Source of the DNA: DASTRU01 sp035761045
GTDB lineage: Bacteria; Pseudomonadota; Gammaproteobacteria; Burkholderiales; Burkholderiaceae_E
Length of the DNA stretch: 18,000 nt
Direction: 5' to 3'
Assembly: GCA_035761045.1 (NCBI GenBank)
Contig: DASTRU010000233.1
Span: 1 to 18,000, forward strand
Shown piece after piece: positions 8,774-15,553 of the stretch. The notes under the pieces are model-generated. The model did no database searches and was not told where the DNA came from. It saw only the letters and a program-made list of their open reading frames with translations. The stretch's first letter is position 1; every line of letters begins with the position of its first letter. The position numbers were made by a program, and so were the translations under genes.

Positions 8774-8804
8774 AAAAATTATCGCCGTTGAACGACGTGC
8801 GGCG
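8774..8804 (-). terminator. Possible intrinsic terminator or attenuator between the second exbD and the receptor gene
   Basis: Read on the minus strand, CGCCG (8804-8800) can pair with CGGCG (8787-8783) around a 12-nt loop, or CGTCG (8797-8793) can pair with the same CGGCG around TTCAA. An ATAATTTTT tract follows (8782-8774). A short GC stem followed by five T fits a weak rho-independent terminator located 19 nt after the exbD stop. The stem is only 5 bp, so it may be partial (attenuating) or fortuitous. Confidence 0.35.
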
Positions 8805-8822
8805 TTTTCACAACGTCAACCG

Positions 8823-9245
8823 CTATCGCGCGAACCGTTCATGTCCAACCAAACCGAGCTTGTTCACGCCCAAGCGTTGCGCGGTGGCCAGCACCATCGC
8901 CACGGTTTTGTAATGCGCGAGCTTGTCGGGTTGCAGATGCACTTCCGGCGGCGTGCCTTGCCGGGCGATTTGCGTAAACCGTTCCTCAAGCGCGTCGCGG
9001 TTTGGCACGAGCATGCCGTTCCAACGGATGGCGTTATTCGCATCCACGTCGATCGTCACGACGTCTGGCTCTTGCACGGGCGGCGGCGCGTTCGATGGCA
9101 TGTTGATATCCACCGAATGCAGTTGAATCGGAATCGTGATGATCAGCATGATGATGAGCACGAGCATCACGTCGATCAACGGCGTGGTGTTGATGTCGAT
9201 CATCATGTCGTCGTCTTGAGAGGATGAGGTCGGCGTCATACCCAT
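8823..9245 (-). CDS. exbD: Biopolymer transport protein ExbD/TolR family (second copy)
   Basis: This 140-residue inner-membrane protein couples the proton gradient to TonB. It has a short cytoplasmic N-terminus, then NTTPLIDVMLVLIIMLIITI, the hallmark transmembrane helix, with the proton-carrying Asp at position 25 (equivalent to E. coli ExbD Asp25). A periplasmic domain follows, including the VHLQPDKLAHYKTV stretch typical of ExbD. ATG 9245 has GAAGGG about 8 nt upstream (9254-9259), which is better placed than for the in-frame ATG two codons later. It is separated by 17 nt from the other exbD and shares its plan but is clearly diverged. TolR is the alternative family member, but the tonB context favours ExbD. 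Confidence 0.92.
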   Translation of the reverse strand: MGMTPTSSSQDDDMMIDINTTPLIDVMLVLIIMLIITIPIQLHSVDINMPSNAPPPVQEPDVVTIDVDANNAIRWNGMLVPNRDALEERFTQIARQGTPPEVHLQPDKLAHYKTVAMVLATAQRLGVNKLGLVGHERFAR

Positions 9246-9262
9246 CGCATCGGCCCTTCGTT

Positions 9263-9694
9263 TTATAACGCTCGCGGCGGCGGCTCGGTCACGAAATTAA
9301 CTTTTGAAATGCCCGCGCGCTGGCAGGCAAGCACCACGCGGCCGATGAATTCATAGCGCGCGTATTCGTCGCCACGTATATGAACTTCGGGTTGCACCGC
9401 GAGCGCGGCAATTTTTTGCAAGCGGTCTAGCAAGGCGTCGTCGTTCGCCAAGCGAGTCGCGTTCCAAAAAATTTCACCGTTGCGGCCAATCGAGATCTCG
9501 ATATTTTCCGGTCGCGTTTGGCGCGGCTGGTTGGTTTCCTTGGGCAACGACACCGGCACGGTGTGCGTGACCACCGGGATCGTGATGAGGAAGATGATCA
9601 ACAGCACCAACATCACATCGACGAGCGGCGTGGTGTTGATGGTCGATACGACTTCGTCCTCGTTGGCTGAACCGTTGCCGATGTTGATCGCCAT
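9263..9694 (-). CDS. exbD: Biopolymer transport protein ExbD/TolR family (first copy)
   Basis: This 143-residue proton-channel partner of ExbB and TonB has an N-terminal cytoplasmic tail of about 20 residues. It continues with NTTPLVDVMLVLLIIFLITI, including the essential Asp26, and then a periplasmic domain with EVHIRGDEYARYEFI. A GGGAGC ribosome binding site (9701-9706) lies 6 nt before ATG 9694, and the gap from exbB is 17 nt. Two tandem exbD genes after tonB-exbB recall the tonB-exbB-exbD1-exbD2 arrangement described in Xanthomonas. The copies are not recent duplicates, as the periplasmic parts differ widely, so each may serve a distinct role. Confidence 0.93.
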   Translation of the reverse strand: MAINIGNGSANEDEVVSTINTTPLVDVMLVLLIIFLITIPVVTHTVPVSLPKETNQPRQTRPENIEISIGRNGEIFWNATRLANDDALLDRLQKIAALAVQPEVHIRGDEYARYEFIGRVVLACQRAGISKVNFVTEPPPRAL

Positions 9695-9711
9695 GCCAAA
9701 GCTCCCAATCG

Positions 9712-10476
9712 CTAGCGCGTGGGTGACGCGTGGGCAACGGCGGAACGACTAAGCAATACCGCATGCAAATCGGCCGCGAACGAACGCACCGATTCCATCG
9801 CGATCTTGTTACGACGAACAAGCCAGTTGTAGCCAAGTACGGCGGGCACCGCGACGGCAAGGCCAATCGCCGTCATGATCAATGCCTCGCCCACGGGGCC
9901 GGCCACTTTGTCGATGGACGCTTGTCCGGCCACGCCGATTTCGGTCAACGCATGGTAGATGCCCCACACGGTGCCAAAGAGTCCGATGAAGGGCGCGGTA
10001 GAGCCCACCGTAGCAAGAAAGGCCAAGCCGTCTTGCGTGCGGCTTTGCACGTGATCCACCGCGCGTTGAATCGACATGCCGATCCACGTGTTGAGATCGA
10101 TGTGCTGCGTCAACGTACCTTCGTGATGTTCATTAGCGGTCACGCCGCGCTCGGCGATGAAGTGAAACGCGCTTCCCTCTTTAAGCGCCCTCACCCCTTG
10201 TTGTAGCGAAGCCGCCTTGAAAAAAGAGTCGTGGGCAAGACGCGCTTGCGAGGACAGCTTGAAGCTTTCATAAAGCTTCGTGACCATCAAATACCAACTG
10301 CCCATGGACATGAGCACCAAGATGATGAGGGTGCCCTTGGCGACAAAATCGCCTTGCATCCATAACGCTTCGAGTCCATAAGGATTCGCCACGGCGGTCT
10401 TGACGGCCGCGCTTGCGGCCGAGCTCATGCCAAGTGCGATGACGGCCGAAAGAATCGCGAGCAAACGGTGAACCAT
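9712..10476 (-). CDS. exbB: ExbB/TolQ/MotA-family proton channel protein
   Basis: This is the inner-membrane proton channel scaffold that, with ExbD, energises TonB; 254 residues. An N-terminal signal-like hydrophobic segment (4-24, ending SSAASA) precedes a first channel helix at about 47-66. A long cytoplasmic region follows, then two C-terminal helices: LAFLATVGSTAPFIGLFGTV (151-170) and GPVGEALIMTAIGLAVAVPA (193-212). These last two are the diagnostic ExbB/TolQ helices lining the pore. The start at ATG 10476 is preferred over a GTG at 10491 because GGGAGC (10484-10489) sits 7 nt before the ATG and would overlap the GTG start. It lies 26 nt after tonB and 17 nt before the first exbD, so it is operonic. 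TolQ is unlikely given no tolA/tolB nearby. Confidence 0.93.
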   Translation of the reverse strand: MVHRLLAILSAVIALGMSSAASAAVKTAVANPYGLEALWMQGDFVAKGTLIILVLMSMGSWYLMVTKLYESFKLSSQARLAHDSFFKAASLQQGVRALKEGSAFHFIAERGVTANEHHEGTLTQHIDLNTWIGMSIQRAVDHVQSRTQDGLAFLATVGSTAPFIGLFGTVWGIYHALTEIGVAGQASIDKVAGPVGEALIMTAIGLAVAVPAVLGYNWLVRRNKIAMESVRSFAADLHAVLLSRSAVAHASPTR

Positions 10477-10483
10477 AAAAAAC

Positions 10484-10489
10484 GCTCCC
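10484..10489 (-). promoter_or_regulatory. Ribosome binding site deciding the exbB start
   Basis: GGGAGC on the minus strand is 7 nt upstream of ATG 10476 and overlaps the alternative GTG start region at 10491. It supports the shorter protein beginning MVHRLLAILS. Confidence 0.65.
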
Positions 10490-10502
10490 ACGAAAGTCGT
10501 GC

Positions 10503-11174
10503 TTATTCGATTTTGAAATCAAATTCTTGAAGGGCGATGACATCCTGGCTGGATGAATCGCATTGGTATTGCAGCATGGCGGTACGAACGGCGGCGTCGA
10601 ACACGCCGCGAGGCGTGGATTTCACGATCTCCACATTCGTTACCCGGCCGCCGCGAATCGTCGCACGCGCCGTTACCGATCCGCTGACGCCTTCTTGCAA
10701 GGCGCGACGCGGTATGACGGGCTTGACCTGCACGCTGCATACGGTGCCGATCACGACGGGCTGCGCGGGTGCGACGGGCTCCGCTTTTGGCGTTGGCGGC
10801 GCGGATGGTTCCGTCTTCGGGGTGTCTTGCGGCACGGGCGGCGCGGGGTTGGCCGGCGGTGCGATGGCCAGAGGAGTCGGCATGGGCACGCGCGTTTCAG
10901 GTGGCGCGATAACGGGCTTGGGCGGCGGTGCCTTGGGCTTAGGCGGTGGCGGCTTCACCTCGGCGGGCGGCGATGGCGTTGGCGTTGACGACGCCACCGC
11001 CTGCTTGGGCGGCGCGGCGATGATGCGCACCTCCACCGGCTCGCGCACGATCTCGACGACCTTGCGCCCCAAGCCACTCATCAACGCGTAAACGATGAAT
11101 ACGTGCAACGCGACCACGAAGGCCACACCCAACGCTTGCTTGAATGGGTTTCGCTGGCGCCGCGCGAAATCCAT
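10503..11174 (-). CDS. tonB: Energy transducer TonB
   Basis: TonB spans the periplasm and transmits ExbB/ExbD energy to outer-membrane receptors; 223 residues. It has a short basic cytoplasmic N-terminus and a single transmembrane helix at about 13-33 containing His24, the expected conserved histidine. A very proline-rich periplasmic spacer (about 54-140, many PPPKP and PAPP repeats) leads to the C-terminal TonB domain (about 145-223) with IPRRALQEGVSGSV and the end LQEFDFKIE. Cys146 and Cys205 bracket the C-terminal domain and could form a disulfide. ATG 11174 is chosen over ATG 11183 because the AGGAG motif directly touches the latter. It is first in the tonB-exbB-exbD-exbD run and 67 nt downstream of clpB in the same direction. 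Confidence 0.93.
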   Translation of the reverse strand: MDFARRQRNPFKQALGVAFVVALHVFIVYALMSGLGRKVVEIVREPVEVRIIAAPPKQAVASSTPTPSPPAEVKPPPPKPKAPPPKPVIAPPETRVPMPTPLAIAPPANPAPPVPQDTPKTEPSAPPTPKAEPVAPAQPVVIGTVCSVQVKPVIPRRALQEGVSGSVTARATIRGGRVTNVEIVKSTPRGVFDAAVRTAMLQYQCDSSSQDVIALQEFDFKIE

Positions 11175-11183
11175 GATGCACAT

Positions 11184-11188
11184 CTCCT
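11184..11188 (-). promoter_or_regulatory. Ribosome binding site deciding the tonB start
   Basis: AGGAG on the minus strand abuts an ATG at 11183 with no spacing but stands 9 nt before ATG 11174. Only the latter is a workable distance, so translation probably begins MDFARRQRNP. Confidence 0.7.
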
Positions 11189-11190
11189 AA

Positions 11191-11225
11191 GTAACGGCGT
11201 CGCCGATGTTTGGCGAGGCCGCTAC
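11191..11225 (-). repeat. Imperfect 14-bp inverted repeat between clpB and tonB (hairpin)
   Basis: On the minus strand GTAGCGGCCTCGCC (11225-11212) can pair with GGCGACGCCGTTAC (11204-11191) across a 7-nt loop, with one C-C mismatch and one G-U pair. It lies 17 nt after the clpB stop and ends 2 nt before the tonB AGGAG. No T-run follows on the minus strand; TTTAA follows on the plus strand. It may stabilise the clpB mRNA end, weakly terminate, or influence tonB translation. A smaller dyad, TAAGTG/CACTTA (11228-11244), overlaps the clpB stop codon. Confidence 0.65.
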
Positions 11226-11241
11226 TTTAAGTGATGTGCAC

Positions 11242-13845
11242 TTAGTGCATTACCCGCTCGAACGAAAAGCCTTGTTCCGATACGTCCACGGGAATCGTGT
11301 CGTTAGGCCCAAAGCGGCCTTCCAGCACGAGCTTGGCCACCGGATTCTCGATCTGTTGCTGAATCGCGCGCTTCAACGGCCGAGCACCAAACACCGGGTC
11401 GTAGCCCGCGGACGCAATCTTCGTCACCGCCTTGGGCGACACATCGAGCCGCATATCCATCTTGGCCAAGCGTTGCGCCAAGCGTTCCAACTGAATACGC
11501 GCGATGTTTTCGATATGCGCACGATCCAAACCATGAAACACCACGATCTCGTCGACGCGGTTTAAAAACTCCGGCCTAAACGATTGCTTGACCTCGTTCC
11601 ACACCAAGGCCTTGATCCGCTCATAGCCTTCGGGCGAGGTGTCGCCGCCTTCTTGCAAGATGAGTTGCGAGCCGATATTCGACGTCATCACGATGACGGT
11701 GTTTTTAAAGTCCACCGTGCGGCCTTGTCCATCGGTCAGGCGGCCGTCGTCCAGCACTTGCAAGAGCACGTTGAACACATCCGGATGCGCCTTTTCGACC
11801 TCGTCGAGCAAGATCACGCTGTACGGCTTGCGACGCACCGCTTCGGTTAGCGTGCCGCCTTCCTCGTAGCCCACGTAGCCTGGCGGCGCGCCGATCAGGC
11901 GCGACACGCTGTGCTTTTCCATGAACTCGCTCATGTCGATGCGCAACAGCGCGTCTTCGGTGTCGAACAAAAACGCGGCCAGCGCCTTGCACAACTCGGT
12001 CTTGCCCACGCCCGTGGGGCCCAAGAACAAGAACGAGCCATACGGCCGGTTTTCATCGGCCAGTCCGGCGCGCGAGCGGCGAATCGCGTCGCTCACCAAA
12101 CGTACGGCCTCGTCTTGGCCGACCACGCGCTTGTGCAAGGCGTCCTCCATATGCAAGAGTTTCTCGCGCTCGCCTTGCATCATCTTGCTCACCGGAATAC
12201 CGGTCGCGCGCGAGACGACCTCGGCGATTTCCTCCGCGCCCACCTGCGTACGCAACAACTTGAACTGCCGATCGGCCGCGCCACCATTACCCTGCTCGGC
12301 CGCCTTGAGCTGACCTTCCAGTTGCGGCAAGCGGCCGTATTGCAGCTCGGCCACCTTGTCGAACCGGCCTTCGCGTTGTTGCTTGACGATCTCGGCCTTG
12401 ACGCGGTCGATCTCTTCCTTGATGTGCGCCGCGCCTTGCACCGCCGCCTTCTCGGACGTCCAAATTTCCTCTAAGTCCGCATACTCTTTTTGCAAGCGCG
12501 CGATCTCGCTCTCGATCAACTCCAAACGCTTGCGCGACGCCTCGTCGGTTTCCTTCTTCACCGCTTCACGCTCGATCTTGAGTTGAATCAAGCGGCGATC
12601 AAGCCGGTCCATCGCCTCCGGCTTGGAGTCGATTTCCATCTTGATGCGCGACGCGGCTTCGTCAATGAGGTCAATCGCCTTATCGGGCAAAAAGCGATCG
12701 GTGATGTAGCGATGCGAAAGCTCCGCCGCCGCGACGATGGCCGGGTCGGTGATCTCAACCCCATGGTGCAACTCGTATTTCTCTTGCAAGCCGCGAAGAA
12801 TCGCGATCGTGCTTTCCACGCTTGGCTCGTCCACCAGCACTTTTTGAAAACGCCGCTCGAGCGCCGCGTCCTTCTCGATGTACTTGCGGTATTCATCGAG
12901 CGTGGTCGCGCCTATGCAATGCAACTCGCCGCGCGCGAGCGCGGGTTTAAGCATGTTGCCCGCGTCGATCGCGCCTTCGGCCTTGCCCGCGCCCACCATC
13001 GTATGAATCTCGTCGATGAAGACGATGGTGCGGCCTTCGTCCTTCGCGATATCGGCGAGCACCGCCTTCAAGCGTTCCTCGAACTCGCCGCGATACTTCG
13101 CACCCGCCAACAACAGCGCGATGTCGAGCACCAACACGCGCTTGCCCTTGAGCGTCTCGGGCACTTCATCGTTGACGATGCGTTGCGCGAGGCCTTCGAC
13201 GATCGCCGTCTTGCCCACGCCCGGCTCGCCAATCAGCACCGGGTTGTTCTTCGTGCGCCGTTGAAGAATTTGAATCGCGCGACGAATTTCATCGTCGCGG
13301 CCAATCACCGGGTCGAGCTTGCCTAGGCGCGCGCGCTCGGTCAGGTCCACCGTAAATTTCTTAAGCGCCTCGCGTTGGCTCTCGGCGTCGGCGCTTTGCA
13401 CGTGTTGTCCGCCGCGCACCGCGTCGATCGCGCTTTCAAGCGCCTTGCGCGACAAGCCCGCGTCTTTCAGCAAGCGGCCCGCCGGGCCTTTGTCGTCGGC
13501 CAACGCGAGAAGAAACAACTCGCTCGCCACGAACTCGTCGCCGCGCTTGGTGGCTTCCTTCTCGGCGAGGTTGAGCAAGTTGATCGTCTCACGCGCGATT
13601 TGCACGTCGCCGCCCGTGCCCTGCACTTGCGGCAGGCGCTTGATGGCGGCATCCAACTCTTTCGTCAGCCCGCTAACGTTGACGCCCGAGCGCTGAAGCA
13701 ACGAGCGCGCGGCCCCCTCGCCTTGCGCAAGCAACGCAGCCAACACATGCAAGGGATCGATGTATTGGTTGTCGGACGCCAGCGCGCGCGACTGCGCATC
13801 CGCGAGCGCTTCTTGAAACTTAGTGGTGAGCTTGTCGATACGCAT
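11242..13845 (-). CDS. clpB: ATP-dependent chaperone/disaggregase ClpB
   Basis: This cytoplasmic hexameric AAA+ disaggregase rescues heat-aggregated proteins with DnaK; 867 residues, normal for ClpB. The Clp N-domain repeats occupy about 1-145. NBD1 has Walker A GEPGVGKT (about 205-212), Walker B VFIDEIH and GAGKAEGAIDAGN. A coiled-coil middle domain lies at about 400-530, with KETDEASRKRLELIESEIAR and the EGRFDKVAELQYG segment specific to ClpB. NBD2 has GPTGVGKTE (about 605-613), LLDEVEKAHPDVFNVLLQVL and GARPLKRAIQ. ATG 13845 (MRIDKLTTKFQEAL) matches the family start; a GTG three codons upstream is less likely. No Shine-Dalgarno motif is evident. A sigma-32-like promoter lies upstream (13878-13907). 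The middle domain separates it from ClpA and ClpC. Confidence 0.97.
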   Translation of the reverse strand: MRIDKLTTKFQEALADAQSRALASDNQYIDPLHVLAALLAQGEGAARSLLQRSGVNVSGLTKELDAAIKRLPQVQGTGGDVQIARETINLLNLAEKEATKRGDEFVASELFLLALADDKGPAGRLLKDAGLSRKALESAIDAVRGGQHVQSADAESQREALKKFTVDLTERARLGKLDPVIGRDDEIRRAIQILQRRTKNNPVLIGEPGVGKTAIVEGLAQRIVNDEVPETLKGKRVLVLDIALLLAGAKYRGEFEERLKAVLADIAKDEGRTIVFIDEIHTMVGAGKAEGAIDAGNMLKPALARGELHCIGATTLDEYRKYIEKDAALERRFQKVLVDEPSVESTIAILRGLQEKYELHHGVEITDPAIVAAAELSHRYITDRFLPDKAIDLIDEAASRIKMEIDSKPEAMDRLDRRLIQLKIEREAVKKETDEASRKRLELIESEIARLQKEYADLEEIWTSEKAAVQGAAHIKEEIDRVKAEIVKQQREGRFDKVAELQYGRLPQLEGQLKAAEQGNGGAADRQFKLLRTQVGAEEIAEVVSRATGIPVSKMMQGEREKLLHMEDALHKRVVGQDEAVRLVSDAIRRSRAGLADENRPYGSFLFLGPTGVGKTELCKALAAFLFDTEDALLRIDMSEFMEKHSVSRLIGAPPGYVGYEEGGTLTEAVRRKPYSVILLDEVEKAHPDVFNVLLQVLDDGRLTDGQGRTVDFKNTVIVMTSNIGSQLILQEGGDTSPEGYERIKALVWNEVKQSFRPEFLNRVDEIVVFHGLDRAHIENIARIQLERLAQRLAKMDMRLDVSPKAVTKIASAGYDPVFGARPLKRAIQQQIENPVAKLVLEGRFGPNDTIPVDVSEQGFSFERVMH

Positions 13846-13877
13846 GGTCGGCACGATGTGTGGAAATGAACTAGCCC

Positions 13878-13907
13878 TGATGTAGTGGTCGCTTCTCGCA
13901 TTTCAAG
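13878..13907 (-). promoter_or_regulatory. Candidate sigma-32 (RpoH) heat-shock promoter for clpB
   Basis: On the minus strand a full CTTGAAA box (13907-13901), preceded by G, matches the -35 consensus of sigma-32. After 15 nt comes CTACATCA (13885-13878), which matches the CCCCAT core of the -10 at four of six positions. The implied transcript would start near 13871, giving a leader of about 26 nt. clpB is a known RpoH target in proteobacteria, which supports the call. Confidence 0.5.
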
Positions 13908-14013
13908 CAAGCCGCGTACTTAAGCGTTGGAATATCGTCGTTTTACCGCTTTTTCAGCCAGCCGCCGGGGTATTCTTTGAGCGCCCCCTCTTCACCGTCT
14001 CGCGAGGCCCGTC

Positions 14014-15525
14014 ATGAACGCTCCTGGAACTTCCGTCGCTTCGATCGGCCACGTGATCGCCGGCACGCGCGTGAGCGGCTCGGGCCGTCGCGCGCCGGTG
14101 TTCAACCCCGCCACAGGCGCCATTAGCGCCGAGGTGGAATTGGCCGACGCGTCCATCGTCGACCGCGCGGTGCAAGCCGCCAAACGCGCCTTCCCGGCGT
14201 GGAGCGAGATGTCGGCGTTAAACCGCGCCCGCATCCTGTTTCGATTCAAGCAGCTCATCGAAAAACACCACGACGACTTAGCCCGCCTCATCACCCGCGA
14301 ACACGGCAAGGTGCTAAGCGACGCCCGCGGCGAAGTGGTACGTGGCCTTGAAGTCGTGGAGTTCGCCTGCGGCGCGCCGCAACTACTGAAAGGCCAATTC
14401 AGCGACAACATCGGTGGCGGTATCGACAACTGGTCCATCCGCCAACCCTTGGGCGTATGCGCGGGCATCACGCCATTTAACTTTCCGGTGATGGTGCCCA
14501 TGTGGATGTTCCCGCTCGCCCTCGCCTGCGGAAACACCTTCGTGCTCAAACCCAGCGAACGCGACCCCTCGCCCAGCCTAATGCTCGCTGATTTACTGCG
14601 CGAGGCCGGCTTGCCCGATGGCGTCTTCAACGTCGTGCAAGGCGACAAGGAAGCGGTGGACGCCTTGCTCGCCCACGACGATGTTCAAGCACTAAGTTTC
14701 GTCGGCTCAACACCCATCGCGCACCACATCTATTCCGAAGGCGCGCGACGCGGCAAGCGCGTGCAAGCCTTGGGCGGCGCGAAGAACCATCTCGTCGTCA
14801 TGCCCGATGCCGATCTCAACCAAGCGGCCGACGCATTAGTCGGCGCGGCCTACGGCTCCGCTGGCGAGCGATGCATGGCGGTCTCGGTGGCCGTCGCGGT
14901 GGGCGACGTGGCCGACACGCTCGTGCCCAAGATCGCCGAGCGCGTGGCCACGCTGCGCATTCGCGATAGCCTAGAGCCCGACGCCGACATGGGCCCCGTC
15001 GTGACCGACGCTCACCGCCAACGCGTGCTCGGCTACATCGAGGACGGCATCCGAGCCGGCGCCACGCTCGTTTGCGATGGCCGCGCGCACCACGTACCCG
15101 GGCGCGAAGAAGGCTTCTTCCTCGGCGCCACCTTGTTCGACCACGTAATGCCCGCCATGCGTATTTATCGCGAGGAAATTTTTGGGCCGGTGTTATGCGT
15201 TGTGCGCGTGCCCACCTTCGCGGAAGCGGTGGAGCTGATCAACCACCATGAATACGGCAACGGCGTGAGCCTCTACACCACCGACGGCGGCATGGCGCGC
15301 GAGTTTTCACGACGCGTCAAGGTCGGCATGGTGGGCATCAACGTGCCGATTCCGGTGCCGATGGCGTTTCATTCGTTTGGCGGATGGAAGCGCAGCTTGT
15401 TTGGCGATCAACACGCCTATGGCGAGGAAGGCGTGCGCTTTTACACCCGTTATAAATCCATCATGCAGCGCTGGCCCGATGCCTTAGCCAAAGGGCCGGA
15501 ATTCACCATGCCCATCAATCAGTAG
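14014..15525 (+). CDS. mmsA: CoA-acylating methylmalonate-semialdehyde dehydrogenase
   Basis: This enzyme oxidises methylmalonate semialdehyde (or malonate semialdehyde) with NAD+ and CoA to propionyl-CoA (or acetyl-CoA), releasing CO2, in valine, thymine or inositol breakdown; 503 residues, the normal length. The ALDH fold is clear: GITPFNFPVMVPMWMFP with the oxyanion Asn156, FVLKPSERDP (cofactor Lys179), FVGST (229-233), catalytic Cys287 in GSAGERCMAVS, and EEIFGPVL. The usual ALDH general-base Glu position reads ALGGAKNH (252-259), the hallmark of the CoA-dependent MMSDH subfamily. ATG 14014 has GAGG 6 nt upstream (14004-14007). The GMC dehydrogenase gene follows after 28 nt, suggesting co-transcription. 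No mmsB, enoyl-CoA hydratase or acyl-CoA dehydrogenase gene is in view, so the valine role is an inference from the family. Confidence 0.92.
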   Translation: MNAPGTSVASIGHVIAGTRVSGSGRRAPVFNPATGAISAEVELADASIVDRAVQAAKRAFPAWSEMSALNRARILFRFKQLIEKHHDDLARLITREHGKVLSDARGEVVRGLEVVEFACGAPQLLKGQFSDNIGGGIDNWSIRQPLGVCAGITPFNFPVMVPMWMFPLALACGNTFVLKPSERDPSPSLMLADLLREAGLPDGVFNVVQGDKEAVDALLAHDDVQALSFVGSTPIAHHIYSEGARRGKRVQALGGAKNHLVVMPDADLNQAADALVGAAYGSAGERCMAVSVAVAVGDVADTLVPKIAERVATLRIRDSLEPDADMGPVVTDAHRQRVLGYIEDGIRAGATLVCDGRAHHVPGREEGFFLGATLFDHVMPAMRIYREEIFGPVLCVVRVPTFAEAVELINHHEYGNGVSLYTTDGGMAREFSRRVKVGMVGINVPIPVPMAFHSFGGWKRSLFGDQHAYGEEGVRFYTRYKSIMQRWPDALAKGPEFTMPINQ

Positions 15526-15553
15526 TTGTCTTTTTTCTTTTCTCCTTGGTTGC
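15526..15553 (+). other. Pyrimidine-rich spacer between mmsA and the GMC gene
   Basis: The 28 nt are almost all T and C and contain no purine-rich Shine-Dalgarno motif before ATG 15554. No hairpin precedes the T-run, so it does not look like a terminator. Translation of the downstream gene may rely on coupling or ribosomal protein S1 binding to the pyrimidine tract. Confidence 0.5.

Noticed and set aside
10261..10279. Perfect 8-bp inverted repeat (GAAGCTTT/AAAGCTTC) inside exbB
   Set aside because: It lies within codons for an ordinary ExbB segment (KLYESF), and one such repeat is expected by chance in a window of this size.
10537..11091. Long open frames on the plus strand across tonB (Gly-rich translations)
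   Set aside because: They are antisense shadows of the proline-rich TonB spacer in GC-rich DNA and contain no recognisable domain or ribosome binding site.
12490..13326. A 278-codon plus-strand frame inside clpB
   Set aside because: It is a mirror of the conserved ClpB coding strand, as expected in GC-rich genes; the translation shows no known motif and an Arg/His/Ala-rich composition typical of shadows.
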